A stretch of DNA of 64,000 nt, from the NCBI GenBank assembly GCA_946408825.1, contig CAMJTU010000011.1, forward strand, positions 1 through 64,000. Direction: 5' to 3'. The position numbers and the translations under genes were made by a program. The notes beneath the pieces are model-generated. The model worked only from the letters and a program-made list of their open reading frames with translations. It ran no database searches and had not been told where the DNA came from. Of the stretch, positions 41,509 through 51,068 are shown piece after piece; the stretch's first letter is position 1; each line of letters begins with the position of its first letter. The DNA is from an uncultured Planctomycetaceae bacterium. GTDB lineage: Bacteria > Planctomycetota > Planctomycetia > Pirellulales > Thermoguttaceae.

Positions 41509-42483
41509 ATGCAAGATAACCTGCGTCGTTACGTACTCGTCTCCGTCAATCCAAAGGCGGGACGTAAATCGCCACGCAAAAGAGCTGAACGTCTCGCAAC
41601 AGCGTTGCGCCAAAAAGGATTTCTCGTTGAAATCCACACAGATCTCGACGTCGTCTCGAACCGAGCCAACGATCTCTTTAAAAAAGGAACGCTACGTGCG
41701 CTTGTAGGCGTTGGAGGCGACGGTACGGCAGCGGAATTGACAAACCGTACGATTTGCGGCGTGCCAATAACCCTCCTCCCTTCTGGTACTGCTAATCTAA
41801 TAGCCAAGTACCTTAAACTACCCTTCAATCCCGAAAAGGCCGCGGATCTAATCGAATCTGGTAAAACGATCATGTTCGACGTAGGAAGGGCCAATGGCAG
41901 AATCTTCCTAGTCATGGTCAGCGCAGGAATTGACGCCGACGTTGTAAACGGCGTTCATGCAGCTCGCGAAAAGAGTTTTAAACAGGAAAAGAAAAAGGGA
42001 GGGCACATTAGTTACCTCTCATACCTAAGACCTATTTTCAAATCCATCGCCTCTTATCAGTATCCCCAAATTACAACAGAAATTATCGCGCCTCCCGGTA
42101 CTGCGTCAATTACAGGCAAATGGTCGTTCGTTTTCAATCTTCCACGTTACGGCTGGGGATTACCTCTTGTTCCTAAATGCGTTGGAGTTGATAAAAAACT
42201 TGACTTCTGTGTTTTTCAAAAAGGAAGGTTGGGCATGGCCTTGTTAGACGTTTTTTTCGCCCAACTCGGCAGTCTTCATCGATTTCTCCCCAACACAAAA
42301 CTCGGACAGGCGTCATGTTTCAAAATTTCTGTCTCTCCAGACGCGAGCGAAATGAACGTTCCTTTTCAACTAGACGGCGACCCTGGCGGTTTCCTGCCTG
42401 TCGAAATCGAAATCATTCCAGATCGTTTTACTGCCTTAGCGCCCATAAAGATTGCCGACAAACTTGAACGAGCGCGAAAATGA
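41509..42483 (+). CDS. Diacylglycerol kinase family lipid kinase
   Basis: This is a soluble or peripheral lipid kinase of the DagK/YegS family that phosphorylates diacylglycerol or a similar lipid with ATP. It shows VNPKAGRKSPR (residues 13-23), the nucleotide-binding GVGGDGTAAEL (67-77), LPSGTANLIAKYL and the C-terminal QLDGDPGG. The length of 324 residues is normal. The start ATG at 41509 is preceded by AGGG at a short distance. It lies between a DUF4340 gene and a protein kinase gene on the same strand, but no direct functional link is evident. Substrate is inferred from family only. Confidence 0.9.
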   Translation: MQDNLRRYVLVSVNPKAGRKSPRKRAERLATALRQKGFLVEIHTDLDVVSNRANDLFKKGTLRALVGVGGDGTAAELTNRTICGVPITLLPSGTANLIAKYLKLPFNPEKAADLIESGKTIMFDVGRANGRIFLVMVSAGIDADVVNGVHAAREKSFKQEKKKGGHISYLSYLRPIFKSIASYQYPQITTEIIAPPGTASITGKWSFVFNLPRYGWGLPLVPKCVGVDKKLDFCVFQKGRLGMALLDVFFAQLGSLHRFLPNTKLGQASCFKISVSPDASEMNVPFQLDGDPGGFLPVEIEIIPDRFTALAPIKIADKLERARK

Positions 42484-42626
42484 AGTCATTTCGTGTCCTA
42501 ACAACCATAACCTCGTTCAAAAAAGCGGCGAAATATTGCGCCTTGAAAAAAAATTCGTAGAATCGATTGACGTAGCGATTGGCGCCTCACGTTCTGCCAT
42601 TCTCCTTTGCATGATTGGATTAATTG

Positions 42627-43499
42627 ATGGGACTTTTAGATAATTTGTTTGGGAAAAAGAAACTCGATTATAAGAAGAGGTTCATCCTTCTGAAAGCGGC
42701 GATTTCTGGGACAATGTCTGATTTTTATATGGCCCGCGATCGCGAGACAGACCAGATTGTCGGATTAAAAATATTGGATAAAGAAAAGACAAAACTTATT
42801 GAAAGCCGATATAAAGGGATGAAGGGCGTATACAAACCTCGCGAAGGCGAGATTGCCATTCAATTTGACCATCCATACATAGTTAAGACTCTAGAAGAAG
42901 GTTTCACCACTGACGGCGAACAGTATCTCGTGATGGAATATCTTGAAGGTACAGGTCTTAACAACATTCTAATGATTAAGCAGGACATGCTTGCCGGCGG
43001 ACGCCTTCGATACATTAGACAATGTGCGGAAGCGTTACAAGTCGTTCATAAAGCGGGTTTTATCCACCGTGATTTTTGTCCTCGCAATCTACTTTTCACA
43101 GGCGACGGTCAGATTTTAAAGCTCACTGATTTCGGCCTATCCATTCCCAACAAAGCGCCTTTCACGGACCCTGGCAATCGTACGGGCACGCCTAACTACA
43201 TGGCTCCGGAACTTATACGTCGTCATGCGACAAACGAAAGAGTGGATATCTTCGCTTTCGGCGTAACGATGTATGAACTTTGTACACGCGAACTTCCATG
43301 GCCACGCGGTACAAACGGTCTTGCGGCTATGACCCATGATCAACCTCCAGCTCCCATCACAAGCTACCACCCCAACCTTGACCCTACGCTTGCCAAGGCG
43401 ATTCATTGGTGCATTAAGGCAGATCCCCGCGACCGTTGCCCGTCGATGGAGGCCTTTCTAAAAATGATTCAAAAGGTCGAGTACGAAGACGTCGTTTGA
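42627..43499 (+). CDS. Small serine/threonine protein kinase
   Basis: This is a Hanks-type protein kinase with no transmembrane or extra domain, so it probably acts in the cytoplasm. In the 290-residue protein the ATP-anchoring lysine is K48 (VGLKIL), the catalytic loop is HRDFCPRN (residues 147-154), the metal-binding DFG is at 168-170, and the APE-like motif is in NYMAPEL. Two features are unusual. The glycine loop is reduced to a single usable Gly (KAAISGTMSDFYMARD), and the normal catalytic-loop Lys after HRD is Cys. The HRD-x-CPRN form occurs in other PVC kinases, so the enzyme may still be active. The ATG at 42627 directly follows an in-frame TTG. A strong terminator follows. Confidence 0.88.
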   Translation: MGLLDNLFGKKKLDYKKRFILLKAAISGTMSDFYMARDRETDQIVGLKILDKEKTKLIESRYKGMKGVYKPREGEIAIQFDHPYIVKTLEEGFTTDGEQYLVMEYLEGTGLNNILMIKQDMLAGGRLRYIRQCAEALQVVHKAGFIHRDFCPRNLLFTGDGQILKLTDFGLSIPNKAPFTDPGNRTGTPNYMAPELIRRHATNERVDIFAFGVTMYELCTRELPWPRGTNGLAAMTHDQPPAPITSYHPNLDPTLAKAIHWCIKADPRDRCPSMEAFLKMIQKVEYEDVV

Positions 43500-43513
43500 G
43501 TAAGAACTAGAAG

Positions 43514-43562
43514 AGACGTTAAAAGGCGTCGTCCTGTAAACGGACGACGCCTTTTAACGTCT
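43514..43562. terminator. Bidirectional terminator between convergent genes
   Basis: A perfect 21-bp stem (43514-43534 with 43542-43562) with a 7-base loop lies between the kinase gene (plus) and the SGNH gene (minus). Its core is GGCGTCGTCC/GGACGACGCC, with an AAAA/TTTT tract built into the stem for use in both directions. Confidence 0.9.
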
Positions 43563-43613
43563 ATCTTCCTATCAAGAAAAAAACTCCTCTACTACGAGAT
43601 ATCTTCGGGAAAA

Positions 43614-45020
43614 CTATTCCTCGAAGAGCCTGGCAAGCGCGGCAGAGAAAAGTTCCATCCCAAAATTGTTGGGATGATTAATGTTATTTGTCATTAGCGT
43701 AAGATATGGAATCCCAGAACGCCACAACTTGCCATAAAGCGTCGGAGTATCTGCAAAGGGCGTTTCGGTCTCTTCACAAAACTTTCGCAAACCTCTAACG
43801 AGAGGACGCGGATCGTTGTCGACGTCACGTTCAGAAGTCAGTCCCATCCAGTCCGGTCGAACGTAATGAGGACCAAGAATAATCCAATCGGCGCCTATTT
43901 CTTTGAAATCAGCAAGCATTTCGCCATACCTTCTTGCGACCGTCGCTTCGTCCATATAGGCGTCGTTAACAAATTCGGAAATAATCAAATCCGGTTTTAG
44001 AGCAAGAACTTTCTCGCGGTAATTTTTCGGACTTCCAGTTGGCTCGTTGCGGTAGGAATCGCTTGACCGTCCCCCCCAAGCTTCTGTAAGTACGACGACT
44101 TTAGCCGAGGGAAACATTTCTTGAAGACGATTGCCGAATTTGATTTGCCAACGCTGATCGTCAGGAAGAAAACCACAAGCGGTTACGCTGTCGCCCCAAG
44201 CGAGAATTCGGACTTCTTCGCCGTTTTTGAGCTTCGCCCAAGTCTTGGGGAGAAATTTCTTCACAGCTCCGACGTCGGAACATACAGGCGTTTCGACGCC
44301 GCCGTTCTCTTCGTTGAACTTCGCGACATTTGCAACAAAAGCAGACGCGTCCAACGAGTCAAGTTCATCGGAGAAAACTTCGTCAATGGGAAACAAACAT
44401 GAAGGAGTCAAAACGTCGTTCCGACCAGTGATATAAACATTGGTTAAACGCTTACATCCTTCTTCAAGAACAGGGGGTTCAGGAGAAAGAACACGAGATT
44501 CGCCCTGAATAAGACTCATTTCGCCGTCAGGGAGAAGAACAATCGAATCAATACGAGACTTAACGCACCGATAACTGATCAAGGAAACCGCGTCTTCACC
44601 GAGTCTACCTTCGGATAAACGTCCAATCGCGCCAGACGACTCGTCGAATTCATAGTCTTTGCCCCGCGCCAAAATCTCGCCGTTTTCAAGTTTAACGACC
44701 ACGGAAACAGGATCAAGCGCGCCAAAAACAGCGCATTCACAAGCATTAACGCCGCGTAAAACACGGCCTTTCGCCCACGGAGAAGCATTCGGATTAAAAA
44801 CAGGAAGCGAATCCCACTTCTCATCTGAAACAACCAACCAAGACGCCGGGGCAATTTCAAACTCCCCGACAGAACCTCGATATTCAACCTTTACACGACG
44901 AGGACCAATCAGTTTAACTTCAGGGGACATAGCGCTTGAAGAACTGCAAGTAAAAGTCGTCAAAAGAAGAGTTAACGTCCCCAAAAGTAGTACGACTGTT
45001 CTCTTGAAAACCTCAGGCAT
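43614..45020 (-). CDS. Exported SGNH/GDSL-type hydrolase
   Basis: This is a probable secreted esterase acting on acetylated or otherwise esterified polysaccharide. The 468-residue protein has an N-terminal hydrophobic segment (about residues 8-28, LLLGTLTLLLTTF, followed by CSSSS). A lipoprotein attachment is possible but the lipobox is poor. A beta-rich domain comes first, then the SGNH fold. The nucleophile is in AWGDSVT, Gly in EAWGGRSSD, Asn in SEFVNDAY, and the His in NNINHPNNFGM near the end. The start is the ATG at 45020, with AAAGGGA 6-12 bases upstream. The frame extends to 45041 with TTG only. It lies 100 bases downstream of an aminotransferase gene, separated by a terminator. Confidence 0.85.
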   Translation of the reverse strand: MPEVFKRTVVLLLGTLTLLLTTFTCSSSSAMSPEVKLIGPRRVKVEYRGSVGEFEIAPASWLVVSDEKWDSLPVFNPNASPWAKGRVLRGVNACECAVFGALDPVSVVVKLENGEILARGKDYEFDESSGAIGRLSEGRLGEDAVSLISYRCVKSRIDSIVLLPDGEMSLIQGESRVLSPEPPVLEEGCKRLTNVYITGRNDVLTPSCLFPIDEVFSDELDSLDASAFVANVAKFNEENGGVETPVCSDVGAVKKFLPKTWAKLKNGEEVRILAWGDSVTACGFLPDDQRWQIKFGNRLQEMFPSAKVVVLTEAWGGRSSDSYRNEPTGSPKNYREKVLALKPDLIISEFVNDAYMDEATVARRYGEMLADFKEIGADWIILGPHYVRPDWMGLTSERDVDNDPRPLVRGLRKFCEETETPFADTPTLYGKLWRSGIPYLTLMTNNINHPNNFGMELFSAALARLFEE

Positions 45021-45062
45021 AGAATTCCCTTTCAAATTCAATTAAGTCTCACTATTTAAATA

Positions 45063-45091
45063 ACAAGTTCGTCGCGTTAAACGACGAACTT
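45063..45091 (-). terminator. Terminator after the aminotransferase gene
   Basis: A perfect 11-bp stem (CAAGTTCGTCG, 45063-45073, with 45081-45091) and a 7-base loop lie 31 bases past the stop. On the minus strand TTATTTAAATAG follows. Confidence 0.75.
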
Positions 45092-45121
45092 GACGCGCAT
45101 AAGCTTCTCAACAACTAAAAG

Positions 45122-46237
45122 TCAATCGGGATCCTTCGCAAGTTTACGCAAAGCTTCAATACCACGCTCAATTGTTTCGACGCTAGCCGCATACGAAAGG
45201 CGGAAGCACTCGTCACGATGGCTGAAAACATTGCCAGGAATTACTAAAACCTCGTATTTCGTTATCGCTTTTTCGACGAAAGTCGTCCCTGTTCCCCACG
45301 GAACCTTCGGGAACATATAAAAGGCTCCCTTGGGATTGCCGAGGTCGTATAGATCGGCCAATCCTTCTATGAGCATGTCGCGCTTCTTACGATAGAAATC
45401 GAACTGCGGCGTCATATCGGCGTCAAGAGCGCCCAACGCGGCCAATTGTGCAACATGAGGGGAACAGACGAACGTGTATTGCTGAAATTTAATCATTTCT
45501 TGGATCAATTTCGACGGACCATGCGCATATCCCACACGCCAGCCAGGCATTCCGTGAGATTTACTAAAACCGTTCATCACGATTGTTTCCTCATTGTACT
45601 CTGCTGGGGAAACAAACTCGCCGTCACAGAAGCCGCTATAAATTTCATCGCTGATAAGTATAACGTTATGTTTAGCCGCAAGTTCCGCTATTCCCTTAAC
45701 TTCCTCACGCGTTGCCACATGCCCAGTCGGATTAGTTGGGGAATTTAGGACAATCATCTTCGTTTTCGGCGTTATGGAGTCGGCAACCTTCTGAACGTCA
45801 AGGTTGAAGTCAGGATAGGAGTCAATACAAACGGGAACGGCGCCAAGCATTTTTGCAAGGGCTTCATACATCACGAAGAATGGATCAAAGAGAATAACCT
45901 CGTCGCCTGGATTAAGGAAAGCAAGATACGCAAGCAAGAGACCGCCGCTTGTACCGCTTGAAATGAATAGTTTGCGATCGGCATGGTTATATTTAGCGTC
46001 AACTTCAGCCTGAAGTCGATCGATAAGCGCTTGAGTTCCCTGTGTCGGAGTATAGCTACTTTTACCAGCGTTAATCGCTTCGATTGCCGCACGACGCCCC
46101 TCTTCCGGCATGTCAAAATCGGGCTGACCAATCGACAGATTGATGGGATTCGCCAGTTTAGCGCCAAGATCGAAGACCTTACGAATACCAGAAGAACTAA
46201 AAGTACGAGAACGATCAGAGAACCAACTGTCTAACAT
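45122..46237 (-). CDS. Class I/II aminotransferase, aspartate-aminotransferase type
   Basis: This is a cytoplasmic PLP enzyme transferring amino groups between amino acids and 2-oxo acids, probably with aspartate or aromatic substrates. The 371-residue protein has SIGQPDFDMP near residue 35, SSGTSGGLLL near 93 and NSPTNPTG near 165. SDEIYSGF follows near 196, then the PLP lysine in GFSKSHGMPGWRVGYAHG (K226) and the C-terminal FRLSYA. The ATG at 46237 has AGGA upstream. It is distinct from the DapL protein in this window. Family methods cannot separate AspC, AraT and PatA by eye. Confidence 0.88.
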   Translation of the reverse strand: MLDSWFSDRSRTFSSSGIRKVFDLGAKLANPINLSIGQPDFDMPEEGRRAAIEAINAGKSSYTPTQGTQALIDRLQAEVDAKYNHADRKLFISSGTSGGLLLAYLAFLNPGDEVILFDPFFVMYEALAKMLGAVPVCIDSYPDFNLDVQKVADSITPKTKMIVLNSPTNPTGHVATREEVKGIAELAAKHNVILISDEIYSGFCDGEFVSPAEYNEETIVMNGFSKSHGMPGWRVGYAHGPSKLIQEMIKFQQYTFVCSPHVAQLAALGALDADMTPQFDFYRKKRDMLIEGLADLYDLGNPKGAFYMFPKVPWGTGTTFVEKAITKYEVLVIPGNVFSHRDECFRLSYAASVETIERGIEALRKLAKDPD

Positions 46238-46638
46238 TGTAAATTCCTAAAAAAAATAGGCGTAGCTTAAATATGAAGTTGCGTTTCAGGAGACGAAAGC
46301 AAAAGATAGCCCAAGAAGGCGGTAAAAGCGCCCTCCGGTCCCTTCATGAATTGTCAAGTCAAGCGCCTTGACCAGCACATTCTACTCAAAAAATACTCGG
46401 CGTCGATACTTTCGGTTTAGGGATAGTTTGCGATATCTACCTTATCGACCAAAGCTCGATATTCTCCCAATGGAAAGCATAGACAATTAAACAAGGGCGT
46501 TCCAATCATGCGTAAAAACGACGCCATTTTGCGTTTTTGCAACTTGATTTCACGTAATAGATCATGAGAATTATTAGAACTAAACGGGATTTTTCGCCCT
46601 ATGTCCGTCGATTCCACCCACATTTCTGAGAGAAAGCC
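46238..46638. other. Intergenic region before the GH51 gene
   Basis: 400 bases between divergent genes. I see no gene and no confident promoter. The ribosome-binding site of the GH51 gene (GAGAG) lies at its right edge. Confidence 0.4.
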
Positions 46639-49161
46639 ATGGATAGAAGATCACGTATAACGTCTTTGTTTCTGACGTCTTGTTGTCTAACCGTTTTTTC
46701 GATGGTGACGCCATTGGATCTTAGTGTGAAAGCGCTAGCCGACGAATCTGAGCCGGTGGTCGTCGCCGCTACAATCAATTCTAATGAAACGATTCGAAAC
46801 ATCGATGAAAAAATTTATTCCCACTTTCTTGAACACATTTACAACTCTTGTAATGGAGGGCTTTGGGGCGAATTGGTCTGGAATCGTTCTTTAGAGGCCG
46901 GCAGCGAGTCAGGTTGGTCTTTTGAAGACGGGGTTCTTAAACAAGATACGACGGCGACAGATCGACGATTTCTCCTCGGCGCAGACCTGCAGAACCAACA
47001 ACCCTGGACTGATTACGACGTTAGGGTACTTGCCAAAAAAATATCAGGAAGCGAGGGATTCCTAATTCTTTTCCGCGCCGCGCCAGATATGTCAAGTTAC
47101 TACTGGCTCAATCTTGGAGGATGGGGCAATCAATACGTTGCCATTGAAAAGCAAACGCCTAAATCCAATGGCCGCCACGTAATTGGCGGACAAAAACCGA
47201 TTCCTCCAATCAAGGCTGGCGATATATACGATATTCGTGTTGTCGTGGTCGGACAAAACATCAAAGTCTTTCTTAATCAAGAAATGATTCATGAAGTAGT
47301 CGACTTTGACGAGGACGCTCCAAAATCAGGTTGCGTCGGTGTTGGCACGTGGGGTACTAAGGCAGAATTCGGACATGTTCTTGTTCGGGATCTGCGCCGT
47401 CAAACACTTTTCAACTTAGCGGACGTTGAAAAAATAAACATGGACTCGCCAATTGACGTCAGATATTGGTCTGTGGAGGGAAATGCCGAAACACGAAAGG
47501 GAGACGCGCTTAACAGCAATCGATATCTGCGATTCAAAGGCGAAGGTAGTCTCGTCCAAAAAGACTATGCCCTCAACAAAGGGGAAATCTACGACTACTC
47601 TTTTTGGACTAGGGGAACCGGCAAATCGTCTTTTTGTTTCAATGTGGGAGATAAAAATGTAACAGTAGAAACGTTCACGCCCGACAGCGACGAATGGATC
47701 AAACTGTCCGGAACATTTTCCGTCCCAAGTTCAAGCGCTGAAGCGTCGATTCGCTTAAACTTCATGCCTGCAGAAAACGCGTTCTTAGACGTTGATCAGA
47801 TTTCCGTTTTTCCTCGATCCTGGAAAGAAAACTATGACGGACTTCGTCCTGACCTCCTTCAGGCAATCAAAGATATTAAACCAGCGGTAATTCGTTGGCC
47901 TGGCGGGTGTTATGCGTCCGCCTATCGCTGGAAGTCAGGAATTGGTCCCCAAGACTACCGAGTCGCCTACCCTCTCGAATTATGGAACGACGTCGACGTC
48001 AATTCCTTTGGAATCGACGAATTCATGACGCTGTGTCGACATACCGGCGCCGAACCTCTTATGGTAGTCGACGTTGGAACCAAACAGTGGGTCAATGCGG
48101 TTGGAACAGAAGAAGTTCGTTTAAACGACTGGCTACAAGAGGCTTGCGACTGGTTAGAATACTGCAACGGTTCTGAAACTTCAAAATGGGGCGCTGTACG
48201 TGCGCAAAACGGTCATCCTGAACCGTACAATGTGAAGTATTGGGAGATAGACAACGAAGTCGATCCTAAAACGACGTCTGCCGCGGAGTATGTTGAGATC
48301 GTTAATAAGCTCGTCCCTCGCATGAAGGCGATCGATCCCAATATCAAAATAATTGCTTGTGGCTCATTTACCGGCGATAAAATGAAATGGGATACTGACG
48401 TCGTCATGGGCGCAGGTAAAAACTTTGATTATCTCTCAATCCACCGTTACGACGATCCAAATGGGTTCGCGTTCAATCCGTGGGATAATCAAAAGTTTTA
48501 TGAGGCTCACCGCGCTATCGTCGCAAATTCTGACAATAAAGACATTAAACTCTTTAGTTCGGAATGGAACGCGCAATCCACAGATTGGCGTACGGGTTTG
48601 CATGCCGGAGGTTATCTCAACTGTGTCGAACGCGTTGCGGATATTATGGAAATAGCAGCTCCAGCGCTTTTCTTGCGACATAAATCCGCCACAGGTTGGG
48701 ACAACGCGTTTGTCAACTTTGACAATGCACGATGGTATCCAGCTCCAAACTATGTCGTTATGAAATTATGGCGTGATTCATATGCCCCTTGTCTCCTGAA
48801 CATGAAATCCGACGCCCCTGAATTATCTGGCGCAACTCCTGCGATTAACGCGGTTGCAACAAAGACGGAAGATGGAAAAACAATCTATGTCAAAGCCGTC
48901 AACACTCTTCCTAAGGACGTCAGGTATCTTTTCAGTTTTGAAGATAATCTCGATCTAACCGACGCGACGGTTTCGGCGACCTGCATCTCTCCAAAGATAT
49001 CTGATAACGAAGAAACAAGCGCCAAACTCCGTAAACGCAATACGTTAGAAATTCCCGACGCCATTGCGCCATTCGAAGCGCCAGCAAAAATTGAAAACGC
49101 CGTCGTTAACGTTGACGCGCCGTCTTATTCAGCGATTGTCGTCAAAATCGAACTTAAATGA
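46639..49161 (+). CDS. Secreted GH51 alpha-L-arabinofuranosidase
   Basis: This exported glycoside hydrolase would remove arabinofuranosyl branches from arabinan, arabinoxylan or arabinogalactan. It has a signal peptide (MDRRSRITSLFLTSCCLTVF ... KALA). The N-terminal catalytic-domain strand (IDEKIYSHFLEHIYNS) is followed by inserted carbohydrate-binding or jelly-roll segments (about 90-240 and 250-400). The TIM barrel resumes at IRWPGGCYASAYRW. The acid/base is E540 in WEIDNEV and the nucleophile E642 in FSSEWNA, the GH51 arrangement. A C-terminal beta domain closes the 840-residue protein. The ATG at 46639 has GAGAG upstream. It opens the run of secreted carbohydrate-active genes. Confidence 0.93.
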   Translation: MDRRSRITSLFLTSCCLTVFSMVTPLDLSVKALADESEPVVVAATINSNETIRNIDEKIYSHFLEHIYNSCNGGLWGELVWNRSLEAGSESGWSFEDGVLKQDTTATDRRFLLGADLQNQQPWTDYDVRVLAKKISGSEGFLILFRAAPDMSSYYWLNLGGWGNQYVAIEKQTPKSNGRHVIGGQKPIPPIKAGDIYDIRVVVVGQNIKVFLNQEMIHEVVDFDEDAPKSGCVGVGTWGTKAEFGHVLVRDLRRQTLFNLADVEKINMDSPIDVRYWSVEGNAETRKGDALNSNRYLRFKGEGSLVQKDYALNKGEIYDYSFWTRGTGKSSFCFNVGDKNVTVETFTPDSDEWIKLSGTFSVPSSSAEASIRLNFMPAENAFLDVDQISVFPRSWKENYDGLRPDLLQAIKDIKPAVIRWPGGCYASAYRWKSGIGPQDYRVAYPLELWNDVDVNSFGIDEFMTLCRHTGAEPLMVVDVGTKQWVNAVGTEEVRLNDWLQEACDWLEYCNGSETSKWGAVRAQNGHPEPYNVKYWEIDNEVDPKTTSAAEYVEIVNKLVPRMKAIDPNIKIIACGSFTGDKMKWDTDVVMGAGKNFDYLSIHRYDDPNGFAFNPWDNQKFYEAHRAIVANSDNKDIKLFSSEWNAQSTDWRTGLHAGGYLNCVERVADIMEIAAPALFLRHKSATGWDNAFVNFDNARWYPAPNYVVMKLWRDSYAPCLLNMKSDAPELSGATPAINAVATKTEDGKTIYVKAVNTLPKDVRYLFSFEDNLDLTDATVSATCISPKISDNEETSAKLRKRNTLEIPDAIAPFEAPAKIENAVVNVDAPSYSAIVVKIELK

Positions 49162-49299
49162 GGATTCAAGACCTGAACCTCAACGCTAATTCATTGAACG
49201 ACTTGAAAGATAATACTTGAGAACTGTCGTTCCAAAAACTCCAGTCGATTGTGAGCACGACGTCTGTCGAGTATATCTATCCTGTCGTTTGAAATTCTA

Positions 49300-49350
49300 G
49301 GAACGTTTTGTGTTCTATCAACAGAAGAAGACGCAAAACGTTCCTTCATA
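49300..49350 (+). terminator. Terminator-like hairpin after the GH51 gene
   Basis: GGAACGTTTTG (49300-49310) pairs with 49334-49344, and the stem can extend by three more pairs. TTCATAGATTT follows. It separates the GH51 and lactonase-like genes. Confidence 0.65.
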
Positions 49351-49528
49351 GATTTAAGTTTTCGAATAGGTTAACTTAAATAAACCAAACTGTGCTGAAC
49401 GAAATCTTTTATTCGCCAAATCTTTTCACATGTTGCATTCGAGATTACATGTAGTTAAAATCGGGCGTGGCGTGTTGTTCCACGCAAAATCTGGAAGAGT
49501 TTACTCTATAAGTAAAAGGAGCTTTTCG

Positions 49529-50896
49529 TTGAAAAATTTATTTGCCGCATTTTTAGTTCTCTCTTGTTGCTTCTGCGCGACAGCGGTCGCTCAAGAGCGT
49601 GGTCAGGGCGCAACTAGGATGGAACGTCCTAACGTCAAGCCAACCCTTTTCGCCAACCTCGGCGATGAAAACTATACGCCGGATGGTATGGCTGTTCACA
49701 CTCAAACTGGCGCGCTTTATCTTAACGTGCCAAACTTTGGACTTACCGACGATTCCAATAAGAAGATTAACTCCGCGCAGGGAGGTTATCTCTATGAAGT
49801 CGGCAAGGATGGCAAACTTACAAAAATTTTGGAATACCCCGTGCTCGAACGTACAGGGCAAGCTGGTCCTATGGGTATTGCCAATGGTCCTGACGGCAAC
49901 CTTTATGTCTGTGACAACCAGTATTTCCACGACAAAGACTATTGTTCTCGCATTTTGCGCGTAGTTTGTGAAAACGGCAAGCCGACGGGCGAAGTGCAGG
50001 TCGTTATTGAAGGACTGAAACTTGCTAATGGAATGGCTTGGTTCGGCGATAAGATGTTCTTCACAGATTCGTGCTTCGACATTGACTCAGACGAGGCGGC
50101 GGGTATCTTGGGATCTGGCGGCGTTTTCATGTTCACTCTCGACGAAATGAAGGACGCTGGGACCGATGGAAACGCCCCTATTAAAATCAAGGCAGGTCCT
50201 GACGACAGCCATTGCGTTGCATATCAGAAGGTCGTCAAATTAGGAAGGGGCGACAATACGGGTCCTGACGGAATCTGCGTCGACAAAGATGGAAACGTTT
50301 GGTTCGGTCTCTTTGGCAATGGTTTTATCTTCTGTTTGCGTCCCGACGCCAACGGCGAGTATAAAAAAGAAAATGTCGAAAACGTGTTTGACGCCCTTAA
50401 CCAACCCGGCGTGCAACGTGGACCTTATCAGGGACTCAAACTCGAATGCTGCGACGGAATTTGCTACAATGAAAAACTGAACCGCATTTTCATCGACGAT
50501 TCTGTTAATAATGCAATCTGGATGTTTAAACCCTGCGCTAAGGGCGAGACAATCCGACCGACTATCCTCTGGAAAAATGACGATTCAGACGGAATGGACG
50601 GTCTTCTTGACCAACCTTGCGAAGCAATTGTTTTCGACGGTAAACTCCTTATTGTGTGCTTTGACTGGCCGTTCCCTGGCATGGTCAACGGAAAGGTCGA
50701 TCCTCCAGGAACGATCTGCGCGATTGATTTTGCCGAGATCGAAAAGCTAGTCCAGCGTCAAGAACAGTTCCAGGGTCAACGTGGAAACGCCCCTCGCGCC
50801 AACGGGGATCGTTCTCGTGGAGGACGTGTCAACGGCAATCGTAATCAAGAAAATGGACGTCGTCGTGCTGGTCGCCAGCAAAACGAAAATAGATAA
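49529..50896 (+). CDS. Exported SMP-30/gluconolactonase-like beta-propeller
   Basis: This is a six-bladed propeller of the SMP-30/gluconolactonase/LRE group, which in family members opens sugar lactones and binds a divalent metal. The start is a TTG at 49529, fixed by AAAAGGAG 8-15 bases upstream and by the signal peptide that follows at once (KNLFAAFLVLSCCFC ... AVAQ). The upstream frame to 49430 has no such signals. Blade-like repeats include YTPDGMAVHTQTGALYLN, GPMGIANGPDGNLYVCDN, DGICVDKDGNVWFG and LDQPCEAIVFDGKLLIV. A tail of about 50 residues after EIEKLVQRQ is rich in Arg, Asn, Gly and Gln, probably disordered. Length is 455 residues. It sits within the carbohydrate-active run, so a lactone from oxidised sugars is a plausible substrate. 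Confidence 0.85.
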   Translation: MKNLFAAFLVLSCCFCATAVAQERGQGATRMERPNVKPTLFANLGDENYTPDGMAVHTQTGALYLNVPNFGLTDDSNKKINSAQGGYLYEVGKDGKLTKILEYPVLERTGQAGPMGIANGPDGNLYVCDNQYFHDKDYCSRILRVVCENGKPTGEVQVVIEGLKLANGMAWFGDKMFFTDSCFDIDSDEAAGILGSGGVFMFTLDEMKDAGTDGNAPIKIKAGPDDSHCVAYQKVVKLGRGDNTGPDGICVDKDGNVWFGLFGNGFIFCLRPDANGEYKKENVENVFDALNQPGVQRGPYQGLKLECCDGICYNEKLNRIFIDDSVNNAIWMFKPCAKGETIRPTILWKNDDSDGMDGLLDQPCEAIVFDGKLLIVCFDWPFPGMVNGKVDPPGTICAIDFAEIEKLVQRQEQFQGQRGNAPRANGDRSRGGRVNGNRNQENGRRRAGRQQNENR

Positions 50897-50973
50897 CGTC
50901 AAACGTTAAGTTTCAACGATTACCTTTCCACACGTCGTTGAAGCCTTTTTAATGAAAGAATGAAATAATATGA

Positions 50974-51005
50974 GCGCGAGATAGATGACGTCGTCTATCT
51001 CGCGC
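50974..51005 (+). terminator. Terminator after the SMP-30-like gene
   Basis: A perfect 12-bp stem (GCGCGAGATAGA, 50974-50985, with 50994-51005) and an 8-base loop (TGACGTCG) are followed by CCTTCTT. It lies 77 bases past the stop codon. Confidence 0.75.
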
Positions 51006-51068
51006 CCTTCTTAAGTTCACTTGTCTAGGCGCGCCAAATCGAGATCATTTGCACAAAAAGGATCTGGG

